From Russula earlei (Eukaryota > Basidiomycota > Agaricomycetes > Russulales > Russulaceae), in the NCBI GenBank assembly GCA_025769875.1, contig JAGFNK010000097.1, forward strand, positions 1-64,000: a DNA stretch of 64,000 bases, written 5' to 3'. This document shows positions 10,496 through 22,842 of this stretch, piece after piece. A model generated the notes under the pieces. It saw only the letters and a program-made list of their open reading frames with translations. It searched no databases and had not been told where the DNA came from. The stretch's first letter is position 1; each line of letters begins with the position of its first letter. The position numbers were made by a program, and so were the translations under genes.

Positions 10496-12897
10496 GGGAG
10501 CGAAGAGATGTGAGGACCTTCGTTGGCGTAAAGGTGGGAAATGATATGCCAGCGGTGCATACTTGTTGCTGCGAGACCGATTGCTTTGGTTTGCTCGGTT
10601 CTCGGTTCTCGTCAAAAAAGCGCAGCAGGCACGCGCTGCGCACGGTTCGGGCGGTGGTCATCGGGGCTTCTCGGGCGAGTGCCCATGTCTTGCTTGCACG
10701 GCACATCCTGGCCATCCTGGCTTGCGACGATTCAAAAAAATGAAACGTGGTGCAACCATGGGGTAGCAGCGTTACTGAACCATCTCGTGGCCGGAATCGT
10801 GAACGAAAGACTCGGACGGAGGTGTGTCACTTTCTTGCACGCTCTACGCACGCTCTAAAACAACACCCCCGACTCGGAGTCTGCTGCCCTTGTGTTCATC
10901 GATCGCGATACCCTCGGCAGGGAACCCTCGAAAGTTGTCTCGTGGAGCTTCGGGCGGCCCATTGGTGGCGTGTCAAAGACGACGACACGATGACATACCA
11001 CCGCGACTTGCGATCTCACCAAAAAGCCAGAAACGTGAGAGCTCAGGCGTCGTGGCAGCACCTTGTTCCTGAACGAATCGAAAAACCCATTCAAAGTTTT
11101 ATTTTATTTTTTGCAGCGTTGACGATCTGGCGTAGTGGAAATGAAAAAAAAATAATAATAATCTCGACATGATCATGAGATTGTGTCAGGGTTTGGGGCA
11201 TCATCAATCGGGCGCGCGGCATGAAGCCTAAAGGGCGATCCATCCATCCTCTAAAAACTAAACTTTCAAGGGAATCACAGGGACGCAAGGGGAAGATGTC
11301 TGCGAGTTTTCTTGGACGGGTTGGGGACCAGCATAACGACCTTCCCGGTCCTACGCTGTGAGGCAATCTCCTACTGCACGTGCTCGTCCGACGTCGCCTT
11401 CACAGCAAGACGGAGTGGGCGTTCATAGCGCAGATATCTGAAAAGTGACTTCAGCATCGTACCGGAATCAAGGCATGGAATACAGGTACCGAATGTATTA
11501 TTTTTATCCCCAGGCAGCGGCCACGATTCAATATCCCGACAGATCCACGTTGTCTTGCCCACTGAAGAAAATTTGCGCCCGAGGCGAGGTGAAATTCGGC
11601 CAACCGCTGGGATATTCGGATGGCGCAATGCGTAGGAGTCTGCGCAGAACTGGGGGCCTCACGTGGGGCCACCTTTGCCTGTGAATGGTGGCAAAGCCAA
11701 GGCCATAGCGCCCATGGATGAGTGCACGGCTGTGACTCTGATTAGCGCAGTCGTGAGCACAGGCACGGAAGACTTCAATTGTATACAGGGAACACACGAC
11801 GTGCACGTTCAGCCCCTCCCAGGAGATCACATGTCCCACCTGATTGAGGCGTTTGACACATTTCGGAGCTTCAAAGGTCTCAATGGTCAATGGAAGGGGA
11901 GGGGGCACATGGTCTAGTTTTATGCAGAAGCGTGGGTCGGTTCAGCATGAACCACAACGCCAGGGGTCGGTCCACCTATCGCACACGTAAACGTTTTGGA
12001 CTCGAGGAACGATCAACATCAACTTCCCGTTTTTACGACGTACTTGATGGGTGCTGAGCTACGATTGCCGATGTCACCCCTGGTGTGGACCTGCCAATGA
12101 TGCCCTGATGTCAACAGTACACCTCGAGGTACATCCTTCCGTTACTAGCATGTACCGCATGAGTCGAAATATATAGGTTTCATTTCTCCGAGATGCTGGG
12201 TTAGATACATCAAGGACAGCAGAGAATATCGGGACGTGAGATGGAGGGGAAACAGGACAAATTTCGGTCGAGAGGAATAGCACCGTCCGTTCCGATGGCT
12301 GAAGACCAGTTCCGAGCGAGGCACACTTTCACTACATCCTCTGTGTGCAGGGGGGTGTCACAAAGAACGTGTGGGTGACAAGTTTCCAAAAAAAAACCGA
12401 CTGGCTATCACGTTCGACTGCCTCGCCAGGGGTTCGTACCACCTCACACGCATTCCCTCGTCAACAAGGAGAACGAACTCCATGAGGAAAATCTCTCGAG
12501 GGTGACATTATAAACCATGACCATGGATGGCCACACGGTTGGGTCTTCGGGGGTCTTAATACGCTCAGCGGTAGTTGTGTCGTGGCTTGGCGGACCATAC
12601 CCAAAGCGATACCGTTGTCACAGGGCTCCCTTACCGAGGCCCCGTAGACAGTTTTCCGCCTGCCTGGGCGCTGTCTTCTCTTCCGCGCATTTATAGGACT
12701 GACACGAGTGCCGGCGTTACCTTTTCCTTGCCGCTTCTCACGCGCTCCCCCCTCCTATGCGACCAGAAGCCGGGCCTCAAAGAGTCAACTCTGTGAGCTC
12801 GCAGCCTCGGGTGTGTGTGCATCCTCAGCTCCATCTCATCCTCGCGCGCTTAATCGCGCGTCTTTGGATCCAAATGCTCTGAAAGGCCATCCTTCCG
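10496..12897. other. 2.4-kb stretch without a recognised gene
   Basis: The left part holds the promoter of the DUF7330 gene. Minus-strand frames at 11371-11628, 11451-11672 and 11528-11908 overlap and none matches a family I know; they could be exons or shadows. The right part (12300-12897) lies upstream of the PLAC8 gene. Confidence 0.35.
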
Positions 12898-13449
12898 ATG
12901 ACGGCAGGGGGCAACAGGAATGCGCTGAATCGCGAAACGGGAGCGGACGGGCTGCGAGACTGGAGCTATGACTTGCTCGACTGCAGTTCCACGTGCAGCC
13001 TCTGTACGCAGGGAGATCCGCTCATCAACCGTCTTCGCTTCCCCGCGTGCGCTGACCTCCGTTCGTCTTCTCCTCCCAGGTTGCTGGGCCACGTTTTGTC
13101 CCTGCGTCGTTTATGGCCAGAACAAGCAGCGTTTACGACATTTGCAGTACGAGGGCGTTGCTCTCTCAAACGGAGGTTCAAGGGTCAGCAGCGACTGCCG
13201 CGCTTTCTGCTGCTCGGCTCTGCCATGTTTCTACTGGGTTTTTCAGGTGTGTTGGGGCTTTGCGGCGCGGTTGCGCGTACACCCACCTTACGTCGCGCTC
13301 AGATGGGCGGTCGCACCAACGTCCGCAATCGCTATGATATTCGTGGAAACTCCTTCGAAGATTTCTTGAGCTCGGTGCTTTGTGTCCCGTGTGCGCTCAC
13401 TCAGGAAAGTCGGGAGATTGAGCTGGAGGAGAAGAGTCTCTCATCATGA
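12898..13449 (+). CDS. PLAC8-family cysteine-rich protein
   Basis: Three exons, 12898-13003, 13080-13246 and 13303-13449, encode about 139 residues with consistent phases. The N-terminus GNRNALNRETGADGLRDWSYDLLDC is followed across intron 1 by the doubled-Cys block CCWATFCPCVVYGQNKQRL. Exon 2 ends with DCRAFCCSALPCFYWVFQ, a hydrophobic Cys-rich segment, and exon 3 carries VRNRYDIRGNSFEDFL, CVPCALTQESREIELEE. This is the full PLAC8 (DUF614) layout seen in fungal proteins of this size, which are small membrane-associated proteins in the group that includes plant cadmium-resistance and fruit-weight proteins. The ATG at 12898 is preceded in frame by a stop, so a further upstream exon is possible (an AG acceptor lies just after that ATG). 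Confidence 0.88.
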   Translation: MTAGGNRNALNRETGADGLRDWSYDLLDCSSTCSLCTQGDPLINRLRFPACADLRSSSPPRLLGHVLSLRRLWPEQAAFTTFAVRGRCSLKRRFKGQQRLPRFLLLGSAMFLLGFSGVLGLCGAVARTPTLRRAQMGGRTNVRNRYDIRGNSFEDFLSSVLCVPCALTQESREIELEEKSLSS

Positions 13450-14777
13450 GGGTTATCGGTTATCTCTGAGACAGAGAAGCGCATTCTCCTCCGACTGTAT
13501 TACCCCTTTCGCTTATTTGTATGATATTAACGCTTGCAGCGACCACCTCGAAAGTTCGGTACTAGCTGATGTCGTCCAAACAGACGTGGATGGACAGCGC
13601 CCTCCGTGCGCCCCTATCGTCTTGGATGGAAGGCAAGCACACCCTAAGACCTTTTGGGGTTGTGTCAGTGTTATAGTGGCGCAACTAAGCGCACTGATGT
13701 TCCCACCGCTCGCACGGACAGGCGTGTTTAACTTGTTTTGGCAAACGCCAAGTCGCCGAGGGACCGACTGAGATGTCCGGTGTCGTATCTCTCATCCCTC
13801 TCCCGCGCTCGATTTGATGGAGCTTTGGATGGTGGTCGTTCGCGCTCCTCGTGGCGTGGAAAGGTAAGATCGGGAGAAGGACATCTCCACCGTCGCAACG
13901 CCACATGGCCCCGATCAATAAGCGGGGGCAAAGCCGACTGCTGCACCACTGGGTAAGCGACCGAAACAACGTCGACAGGCAGACCCTGGGTCTTCCGCGT
14001 TGACGCGGTTGCAGGTCTCTTCCGAAACTTCTGAGATCGAGGAGAACAAACCACCCCCCGCGGCGTTTCAGAACTATGGTGGGATGGCCTGGCCTGGCCC
14101 ACGCGAGATAACGTGGACCCGGGTGACGTATGATGAGAGTGCGGCGCCTTTTCGTTGAAGAACTTCCGGGAAGTGGATGCAGGGCCATGTGTGCTCATGA
14201 CTCTCAAAGTGCCACGAAATGCAATTCCGCCTCGCACGTGCTGCGGACAAGGGCATTCGTGAATCACGACGGTGTTAGTCCGTCGGGGCTGCACTGGTCT
14301 AATGGTTCAATCCAGCAGTTTGTCAGCTTTGAATAGTATCATTTGACAGAATCGACGCACACGTCTTGTGGCACGCAGATGATAAGTCTGTCATCTTCCC
14401 TGAATCTATGTAGGCTGTGGCGTTCGAGAAAGTTACCAGGAAATCTGCGCGGGGCCACCTGTACTAGGGTTCAAAACAATGTATTGTGTTAACAGGAGTG
14501 TGGTACGTAACGATTGTAAGTAAATACATGATTGCAGTTGGATACAGGATGTTAGAATCGTAGTGAGTGACGAACCAAAACAGAGGGCGTGTGGAGACGG
14601 AGATCCAGAACTAAAATGGGTAGGGGACAGAAAGATGTATGGAAAATGCTGAACTAAGATGCAGCTAGATGCTAGATGGGCACGGAGGGGATGGAGGGTG
14701 GGGTGCGAACTTGCCTATCATATAGAACCGAGCGATCACGATGTATTTAGGAGATGGAGGGTAGGTTGTCGACTTGA
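13450..14777. other. No recognised gene
   Basis: Two long overlapping minus-strand frames (13685-14188 and 13728-14294) are both rich in Arg, Pro and Ser, as expected from GC-rich non-coding DNA, and match no family I know. The segment 14340-14777 is more AT-rich and would be 3' flank of the tail-anchored gene. Confidence 0.4.
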
Positions 14778-15254
14778 CTATGCATAATAGAACTGAATTA
14801 TGACGAGGACCAAGGAAGTGAATACGACAGCGGTGACGGCCGCGGAGATGTTGTGACTGGCCCAGATCTGGTCGGTAGCGGACGGGGACTCAGCAGAGTC
14901 ACCACCAAAGCTTACGGGAAGTTGTGGGGGTGGATACTCGTAGGGAGGTGGGATGTCGTTTGAAGAGGGGGTGATGCTCGGCATCGGAGACAGATCGTGT
15001 CTGGATAACACCGTTCCACGGTGAAGGGTAGGAGAGGGCATGGAAAAATAGTCCTCGACCTCTGTTCGGGTGGGGGTCGGGGTCGTATGAAAGGGAAGGG
15101 CGGCGACCGTGCCCCGGGCACGATTCTGAACAGAAGCTGGCCGAGAAGGCATTCCACGCTCCGCAAGAGGGGTCTGGTCCCCATGAGCCTCTGGATCCGA
15201 GGCGATGACCGCAGAGGAACGGACGCGGCCGAGGAGAGCAGGAAGGAAAATCAT
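14778..15254 (-). CDS. Small tail-anchored protein with PPxY motif
   Basis: A single-exon frame of 158 residues from the ATG at 15254. It opens with a hydrophobic stretch (MIFLPALLG), continues Ser/Pro/Thr-rich, contains PPPYEYPPPQLP near residue 105, and ends with one hydrophobic helix (SAAVTAVVFTSLVLVIIQFY) and Ala, so it should insert in a membrane by its tail. The frame is open further upstream to 15377, but that region contains the TATA box (TATAAAA on the minus strand, 15365-15359), so the downstream ATG is the better start. PPxY motifs bind WW domains of HECT ubiquitin ligases. I do not recognise the family. Confidence 0.6.
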   Translation of the reverse strand: MIFLPALLGRVRSSAVIASDPEAHGDQTPLAERGMPSRPASVQNRARGTVAALPFHTTPTPTRTEVEDYFSMPSPTLHRGTVLSRHDLSPMPSITPSSNDIPPPYEYPPPQLPVSFGGDSAESPSATDQIWASHNISAAVTAVVFTSLVLVIIQFYYA

Positions 15255-15358
15255 TGCGTGAACTGATAGCGTGGTATGCTTTTGGAATAGAATTGTAAGA
15301 AAAGGAGGGTAATGTTTAGGTGAATGGAAGAAGATATCGCAGACCGACGAGCCATGGC

Positions 15359-15365
15359 TTTTATA
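15359..15365 (-). promoter_or_regulatory. TATA box of the tail-anchored gene
   Basis: TATAAAA on the minus strand, 105 bases before the chosen ATG at 15254. It decides the start, because the longer frame would begin upstream of the box. Confidence 0.55.
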
Positions 15366-15377
15366 TGAAAGGGACAC

Positions 15378-16252
15378 CCCAGAGAAGCGGTGTTCAGGAG
15401 GGGACGATCACAGCAGCTCTGTAATGGCCAATGAGGAAGCTAATAACAGGGACCCACGAATAAATATGGACCCACGAACAAATCCCTTAATAAGCAGCGG
15501 CATCTTGCCAATTATATCCAGTCATCATAGAGCAACCCCATTCCGTGTCGCGTCTGCCTCTCAGAAAGAAGATCTGGCATATGGCTCGCTGACTGTCAAC
15601 AGGTCGTGTCAACCCCCGAACAGAGAAGGATATCCAAATATCGGCACACTCGCTCCAACATATGCGTCATCGGGTCCTTCCCGAACGACGACGAACGGAC
15701 AGTCACGACGCGTCTAGGACTCGAGGAACGCGCCCTTGGCCACTGGACACCGCCGTGACGAGAGCCTTTATGCGCTCAGAGGCGGCGAATATGGCCCTTG
15801 ATGCTCGGACCATCGATCGATTCTCTCCCACATCGGCATAGGCAGACGATCAAAGTTAGGTGCTTCCTTTATGCATAAAGACCGGAGTGGTAGGGATTTA
15901 GCCGTTTTGGACGGTTACATTTGACGTGCGACGTGCTTCTGTTGAAGGGAGAGTCGTCCAGAAGAGGATCAAGCATCCGAAAACGAGCTCTCTTGATAAC
16001 ACATGTTTCGACGTCCGCGGACCCTGTAATGTACCCGTTCATCGTCCATCGTCACCTCGCCGGTCCCCCGTTATAAAGTACTTATGACTCTCCGCACTTG
16101 ATATCCCTCCCTCCCTTCTTTCTCCTCTCACTCGGTCTCTCCCCATATTCGCACCATATCTTCCTATTCTCTTCACATCCTCCTTTACTCTCCTCCACCC
16201 AATCCGAGCGCTACATCGTTCTAGGACCCATAGATCGTCCCTTTAACTGCCT
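15378..16252. other. Intergenic region and promoter of the RRM gene
   Basis: No gene is seen. From about 16,095 to 16,240 the plus strand is a C/T-rich leader, typical of basidiomycete 5' untranslated regions, preceded by a TATA-like box at 16072-16078. Confidence 0.5.
16072..16078 (+). promoter_or_regulatory. TATA-like box of the RRM gene
   Basis: TATAAAG followed by a pyrimidine-rich leader and then the ATG at 16253. Confidence 0.45.
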
Positions 16253-19011
16253 ATGCCAACTATGGAGCCTCCAACACCCTCAACCCCTACGTCTGACTCG
16301 CATCCTTCTATCCCCGTCTCTCATCCGCGTTCCTCTCCTCGCTCTCTCCCTTCTTCGAGTCCCCCTCAACCTCCTATCTCGCCTCCTAGATCTTCTGGCG
16401 TGACTACCACAACTACTCAACTCACCTCGTTCGGTTCTCCGGTGGCCAACGTGTCAGATGGCCCCGCGCCACCCACGCCACCGGCCACTCTATCCCATTC
16501 GGTTCCCAGCGTTCAAGTTGATTCTGATCCACCCGGTGTACCCGCGGCGACTAAAGCCGACCCTAGCGAGCTGCGTATACCTAATGTCTACATTAACGGC
16601 CTCCCACCCAATTTTCCAGAGGAGCAGCTTTATGCGCTCACAAAGGACTTTGGTGCCGTCGTCAGTGTAAGGACATTTACGCGCCACGTCAGTGATCGCC
16701 CCTCGTAAGTATATTTTTGCCCATGACAGTCACCTCCATTAACGATTTTCTTGGCATAGCGGATACGGCTTTGTTCTGTGCGTATCGCCGACTGCACATT
16801 TCGCGGTTTACTCTTATTCTTTTTCTTCAGATTTGAAAAGATAGAGGGTGCCGAGAAGTGTATTGAGGCGCTTAGGCGGTATCGAAACCTCCACCCATCC
16901 TTCTGCAAGGTAGGCGAAATTTCCTTGTGTTGGGTCAGCCCTCGGTCACACTGCACTTTAGAACTTTCATCCCATCCCAGGCACTTGTTATGCTTCCCTC
17001 ACATCCTCTGGAACACAGCTTTCCCAACCTCCTTCGTCCGGAGCGGATTGCGACTCCTTCAAGGCTCGAATGGAACGACTCAAAGATGAGACAAGCACAA
17101 ACTTGTACATCGAAGGGCTTCCTTTGCGCATTGACGAGACTGTATGTATCTATAAATCCTCGCTTTGTCTGTGATTTCGTCATAAAGTATATTTTCTTTT
17201 GGGAAAATTTAGATTCTGGCTTCGTTAGTCGCCCCACATGTAATCAAAAGTAGTCGTTTCTTCCAGACAAGACTCAGTCACCCGCCCAGAACCATCGCCT
17301 TCGTTAGGTACGTCAGTCGCTTCGCAATTTAGCCTCGACTTACCAATGTGACAGGCTGGAAACACGGGCTGCGTGTGATGAGATCATCAAGCGTCTTCAT
17401 GGACGTATGGTCAAAGGTTGGGACGATCCTGGAAGCCGGATTTCCGTCCGTTTTGCAGACTCGCCCGAGCAACGGGAGTTGCGCGTACGTTTTATATATC
17501 ACCGTCACTGCTACTTTATATGTATATGCATCCAGCGCTCCGAACGATCAGATCGCGGGGACGACTCATCACCCGCCCGCCTCACTATGGCGCAGGCCGC
17601 ATTGCTCAATTTACGAGGGCAACAAATTCAAGGACATCTTCGAGTGCCGCAGCAATCCCCCCACCCTTCTCAACAGCGTCGGCTCCTGTCTGTTCAGCCC
17701 TCGGTTGGTGTTCATGACTTTCCTGGTGAACATCAGCGACCTACTGGCAGCCGGCTTCCTTCTCACCCCCTCGTGTCTCAAGGCCACGCGGAGCTTGAAA
17801 ATACCCATGACCCATTGACGACCTCGCATTCTGCTCCTGCTCATCTTTATGGACGCAACGAATTAGCCACCAGTGGTCTCCCGACTGCTCTGGGAAGCGA
17901 TATAGATCTTTCCACCCTCTCCCGGACCGCAGGTGCAAATGGGCTCACGCCACTCGAGCAACAGCTCATTCTTCAATCACGCCTGCAAGCTGAAATTGAC
18001 GCACGCCAGCGAGCCTTCTACGCCTCTCAGAGCAACAATTCACTGTCGGGAGGTGCCATCCAGACAACATCTCTGCTTCCTGACCAAGATGAAGAGCTTT
18101 CGCAGTCCTTGAACAATCTCAGCCTTCGATCTGCCCACGTTGCCAAGGAATTTGTTCCTCGTGGGTCGGTTATTCGACTTCAGCAGCCCCACACTTATGG
18201 TTCAACGCTCTCTTCCCGATTGTCGGCAGACTTATTGCCCTCCGAAGTTGCCGACGATCATCATGCCAGCAAGCCACACAATACTCAATCCTTATCATTC
18301 ACCTCTTATCAACAACAACAACAACAACACGGCAATGCCAGTGTGATCAATTCTAGGGCTCTGGGCCTCGCATCTAAAGACAGTAGCCTGAAGAACAATA
18401 ACAGCCCAATTCTCGTCGGAGAAAAAGACTGCTCCACTCGCCCTTCTAATTCGCTTGACGTAGTATCTGATGGCTCCCACCGCCGGGCATCAATTCAGCG
18501 CCAGGAACAGCAGAATCTTGCGGTTCACATGCGATCGACCACTTTACCTTCACATTTTACTGTTAGTGGTTCGAACTCCACTCACAACACGGGGACCCTC
18601 AGCTTGCGGTTGAATGGCATCCTTTCTCCCAATCTTCCCGCTGGCTCTGGAGTCGGGAATCGGGGTCAAATTGGGAAGCTTAACGTTGGGGTTCCCTCGG
18701 GCGAGCTGCCTATCAATCGCCAGATAGATACACTTTCTTCCGATGGCAAGCTAATTCATCCGCATAACTCCGTGGCCGATTCACCGTTCCTCATACCTTC
18801 TCCGGCGCTCACATATAACTCATCGTCGTCCGCGTCTTCACGCACACCATCCACACTAAGCCCTTCTACACCCTTTTTCGGATCGTTTCCTCATCCTGGT
18901 GACAGTTATGGGGCATACAACGAAGAACATGGCGGCAAGACCGATGCTGAGATGGCTCACGACGTGAACGCGTTTGACATCGGTACGAAGATCCGCTCTG
19001 GAAGCGGATAA
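16253..19011 (+). CDS. Two-RRM RNA-binding protein, RBMS/MSSP-like
   Basis: Seven exons: 16253-16704, 16760-16777, 16831-16909, 16962-17141, 17213-17307, 17355-17484 and 17536-19011, about 809 residues, all phases consistent. Residues 1-100 are a Pro/Ser/Thr tail. RRM1 (about 106-183) has RNP2 VYINGLP and RNP1 GYGFVLFE split across an 18-base microexon. RRM2 (about 229-315) has NLYIEGLP and TIAFVRLE and ends with KGWDDPGSRISVRFADSPEQR, which resembles the second RRM of RBMS/MSSP proteins. The last 490 residues are low-complexity, rich in Ser, Asn and Gln, with a run of Gln encoded by CAA repeats near 18309-18330. Such proteins bind AU-rich single strands in mRNA 3' regions and act in mRNA stability or translation. 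The role in this fungus is inferred. Confidence 0.9.
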
Positions 19012-19648
19012 AACGTTTCCAGCTGTCTCTTCGCCCAAAAATTTGGTTTCGTTTTCTCGCCCACCGCCTGTCTTTGCGTCGTGTCACACTGAGACTCAAC
19101 AAACAGTCTAGTTTGCGCGCGTTCAGAGCTTTGTAAATGCTGTAATTGTTTAGTTGTACACTGTTTCTGTGCACAGTATATGTCCTCGCCCAGTCGTCAT
19201 CCACACGGATCCTATTAGCACCGTATGCCTTGCCTTAAGATAAACTTTCTCCACTAGCGTTCACACGTCATCGAGACACAACTCGTTTCTCATCATTGTC
19301 ACTTGCCCGTAGTTTTCGCTTGTCATGTCTCGACTCGATTTGCCTACAACTATCATTCGTAAATAACCACATTTGGAAAAGTTGCCTTTGCTCTTATGTA
19401 AGCCGCTGCATTATATCCAAGAACGAGCGTCGCCACCTCCCCACTTGTCACTCACGATCGATATGGATGTGCCACGTGCATGTCCAGTTCGGCTGTCATT
19501 CGGATGTACTCATGGAAAGTGTTAGAATCGGGTCTCGAACAAACCTCGGGCCCGAGTAAGTTTTGTTCTTCATAAAGCCTCTCAGGCGCATTGTGCGATA
19601 CAGACACGATTTCCCCGACTTTTGCCCTCCTTCGTTGCATTAAGAGCG
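19012..19648. other. Flank between the RRM and dehydrogenase genes
   Basis: 3' flank of the RRM gene and 5' flank of the dehydrogenase gene, which lie head-to-tail. No further gene or RNA is recognised. Confidence 0.5.
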
Positions 19649-21108
19649 ATGGGCAGCGCCGCGTCGAAGAATATCTCCGCAGAACGAGACCTGCTCGACT
19701 TGCACGGCCGCGTGGCCATCGTCACCGGTGCAAAGTGCGTCATCCATCCCACGGACCGGCGCTGTACAGCCTGTACCTGTTGCGATGCACTTTTGTTGAC
19801 ACGGCTGACTTCTTTTGGGGGGATTCAGCTCCGGAATTGGTTTGTACATCGCACTCCACCTCGTAAGACGCGGCGCGAAGGTGTACCTCGCTGCGAGGAG
19901 CGAGGAAAAGGCTGCGCACGCGATCGGTAGGATGGAAAGGGAAGGGACGGGAGAGCGCCCGGGTGAACTCGTCTGGCTCCCCATCGACCTGACGGACCCG
20001 CGCAAAGCCAAGGCGGCAGCAGGCTGGTTTGTCAAGAGGGAGAGCCGACTGGATATCCTTGGTACATCACATATCGAGCCCCCTTTTTCGAATCGAGCGG
20101 TTTACTGACCTGCCCGTCCCGCGGCGTCGTCCCGTGCATAGTGAATAATGCCGCCAAGTGCGTCGGTTTCGGGTCTTCGTTCTCTTACGTTGAACAAGGG
20201 CGTGACCCCATTCTGCATCAGAATCTTGGGGCCGTATGGGAGAACCGTCGATGACATCTCGGAAAGCATGGTCGTCAAGTACGCCGGCGCCTTCTCCTGT
20301 GGCGCACCTATACTGACTCACCCTCGTCGGGTTTGGATCGACTCAGCCACATTAGCCCGTTCTTATTCACTAAGACGCTTTTGACGGTCCTGGAGAAGAC
20401 TGCATTGGAACCCGGATCGGATGTACGGATTGTTAATGTATGTGGGTTATGCAAGTGGTGGAGCGCCTCAACTCACCAGGGCAGGTATCTTCGGTCGCAC
20501 ACCGATGGGTGCCGAATCCGCGGTATGACAACTTGGAAGCACTTAACAACGACTTTGCCAACACATGGAAACCCAAGACGAACGTTTACGGTGAGTGTCC
20601 GCCCTTTTTGGCTTGCACGAGTAAAAGAACGAGAACGAAAACGGGATCTGAACAGCCTACACAAAGCTCGCAAATGTCCTCTGGACGAACGAGCTGCAAC
20701 GCCGGTTCGACGCAGAGAGGATTCCCATCACCGCCATGTCTGTGCATCCAGGCAACGTCATGTCCGGTAAGCCCCCCCCCTTTTTTTTTTTTCGTATCGG
20801 ACTTGGATGATCAATCTGACATCGCGGTTGAAATAGAGGGAAATGTCAACCTTTTCACGTCCCTGACCTTTGGTCGGCTCATCAATTGGGGATTCTCCCT
20901 CTTCTTCATCTCCCCGCACGACGGCGGTTATACGCCCGCATGGGCAGCAGCCTCGCGGAAAGTCTTTGAGGAGCGCAATCGCTACAAAGGGACGTACCTT
21001 GTGCCATATGGTATCATCGAGGAGGCGAGCCAGGATGCGAGGAGGGCTGATTTGGCAAAGGAGCTGTGGAAAACGACTGAGACGGTTTTGAAGGGATTCG
21101 ATCTGTGA
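19649..21108 (+). CDS. Short-chain dehydrogenase/reductase (SDR), likely N-myristoylated
   Basis: Eight exons (19649-19734, 19829-20061, 20142-20157, 20222-20278, 20347-20437, 20485-20590, 20656-20766, 20837-21108) give 323 residues with all phases consistent. The Rossmann motif TGANSGIG is formed across intron 1. RGAKVYLAARSEEKA follows. LVNNAA is formed by a 16-base microexon, the catalytic Ser lies in VNVSSVAH, and the YxxxK pair is YAYTKLAN, followed by VHPGNV. This is the classical oxidoreductase set using NAD(P)H, closest in style to the retinol-dehydrogenase/WWOX-like SDRs of fungi. The substrate is unknown. The protein begins MGSAASK, a good N-myristoylation signal. The intron 20767-20836 contains a C9T14 run. 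Confidence 0.9.
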
Positions 21109-22842
21109 TCTGTGGGGAGAGAGGACCGACGGGTCCCTAACGGCGACGGGCGAACGCAACGAATCACAGAGTGGCTTGTGTAGCCATATCGCAATGGAAG
21201 ACTCGGATCTTGGTGAAGGGTTCGGGGACAGGCAGCACGAAAGGAGCGAGTTTTTTTGGGGGTTTTTTTTAGGAGGGTTCCCAAATCAGCTCTATACGGT
21301 CAAACGAGTACTTTGCGAAGATACAAGGGACGGTGTGCATGGTCCTGGCGCAGAGGAGACTGTATTTGCGCGGCCTTGGCAGTTAGTTCCCTCAAAGGTT
21401 ACGGGACCGACAACGTTAATTGAAGGCCGGATGAATTTTGGGAGACACTTCTTCCAGGCTTGCTCGGCGCTCGAGCCCGAGGTTGACGTGTCGGTCGTGC
21501 ACCTCCCGGGTCCTCGAGCTCGGGTCGGTGCCGGTGCTGCGATCGCGAAAGACGTAAATGTGTTGAAGAGCTTTCGGTCCGTTTTCTTGGCCGTCAGAAT
21601 TTCTTTTTTATTCATTTCTCGAATTTCGGCCGGCCGGGGCGAGACTTGGTGGGGCCATCGCGAAATGAGGTTCATTCAGTTCACTAGCGGGTCCTCAGGA
21701 TTTCGAAGCATGTCGATGCCGTCACGCCTTCACAGATGCCTAACACCCAGGACGTTTGGTACCGGTACGATTCCAACAAGCCGCACTCCACCCGAGGATC
21801 GTGTGGTGGAGCGCACTGCCCTGCCCGGTTTGGGTAGGCCGCATGCTGCTCCTGCGTGCGCCCCTTGCTGTGCTGTGGTGGGTGGTGGCACCACTGGGGC
21901 GGTGCCGGTGCCGGTGCCAGCGCATTCGATTCCCCAACACAACAACGGGCTTCCATCAAACCGGTCGTTAGTTACCCAATCGGCGACATGAGACGTCGGT
22001 CGGAAGGGCGTCGTTCTGTCGTCGTCACATGCACTGGCCGTTCAACGAAGCGCCGGAGGAAGCTCAGCCGTTGGGAGTTCCAACAAATCTTGAAGGCCGA
22101 CCGGTTGTGCGGGCGCTCGTCGAGTCCTTTGCACATGCTCTGTTCGGATACAACTCGATGGGTATAGTGCTTTTTTTGCTTAGTACCACTCTGAGCACCC
22201 TCACGGCAGCGCAGTCGTGTCTCATCCGTGACGTGGGTGCCCACAGGGGCCTATGTACTAAAGGAGGTCTTGGTGTTGGCGTGTCTCACCGTTACCGTTG
22301 ATCAGTCGAGCTGATGCGAACACGCCTAGAACACTATGATATGATAATGGTCAGAAAATCCGGGCGGAAGAGACAACTCAACCCGTGGATCAGGCTCGAG
22401 TAACAGGTGCGAGGCTAGGAAACGCGCCCAAGGCCGAGGGGCAAGGTAAGAGACAACGATTCACTCCCGGAGCGCTTTTTCAAGTATGCGACCTGCGCTG
22501 CTGAGTTGTGTAGGTAATTATAAAATCCAAGTGTGCTTGCTCCATCCTCCACCCTCGACATAATGTCGTGGAGCATCCAGGATGCCATGATATTGCACGT
22601 GGGCAGTTCCCAGCACCAGCGCCACCCATCATCACTCTTGAGTGACATTTGGCTACATTGACTACATCTTCCCTCGAGCTCCGCTCAGGTACCACTCCCC
22701 TTGAATACTGTGCACACTGGAGAGAGATTTGGACTCGCTACTCATCCAACTCAATCCCTAAAGAGTAAGGTCAACATGGCGCAGGTGAAACCGAGTGAAT
22801 ATAACAGACTAGGCAGCATGCGACGGCTGATTTGACTCAGTC
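21109..22842. other. 1.7-kb stretch without a recognised gene
   Basis: A plus-strand frame (21176-21991) and minus-strand frames overlap it, but none resembles a known family. The region includes a short GGTGCC tandem repeat near 21900-21920 and homopolymer runs near 21250-21270. I read it as non-coding. Confidence 0.4.

Noticed and set aside
10212..10715. Longer alternative frame at the 5' side of the DUF7330 gene
   Set aside because: The 28-codon first exon with a 70-base intron gives consistent phase and a natural start at 10495. The longer frame has no conserved content.
13685..14294. Two overlapping minus-strand frames of 167 and 188 codons
   Set aside because: Arg/Pro/Ser-rich in both frames, as in random GC-rich DNA. 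No domain is recognised and neither is favoured.
14295..14320. A-box and B-box-like sequence (TGGTCTAATGG, GGTTCAATCC)
   Set aside because: The two boxes overlap, so no tRNA can form.
15255..15377. Extended N-terminus of the tail-anchored protein
   Set aside because: The extension runs over the TATA box, so it is unlikely to be transcribed.
21176..21991. Plus-strand frame of 271 codons after the dehydrogenase
   Set aside because: No conserved motif, starts at a non-ATG codon, contains homopolymer runs and a simple GGTGCC repeat, and minus-strand frames are equally open.
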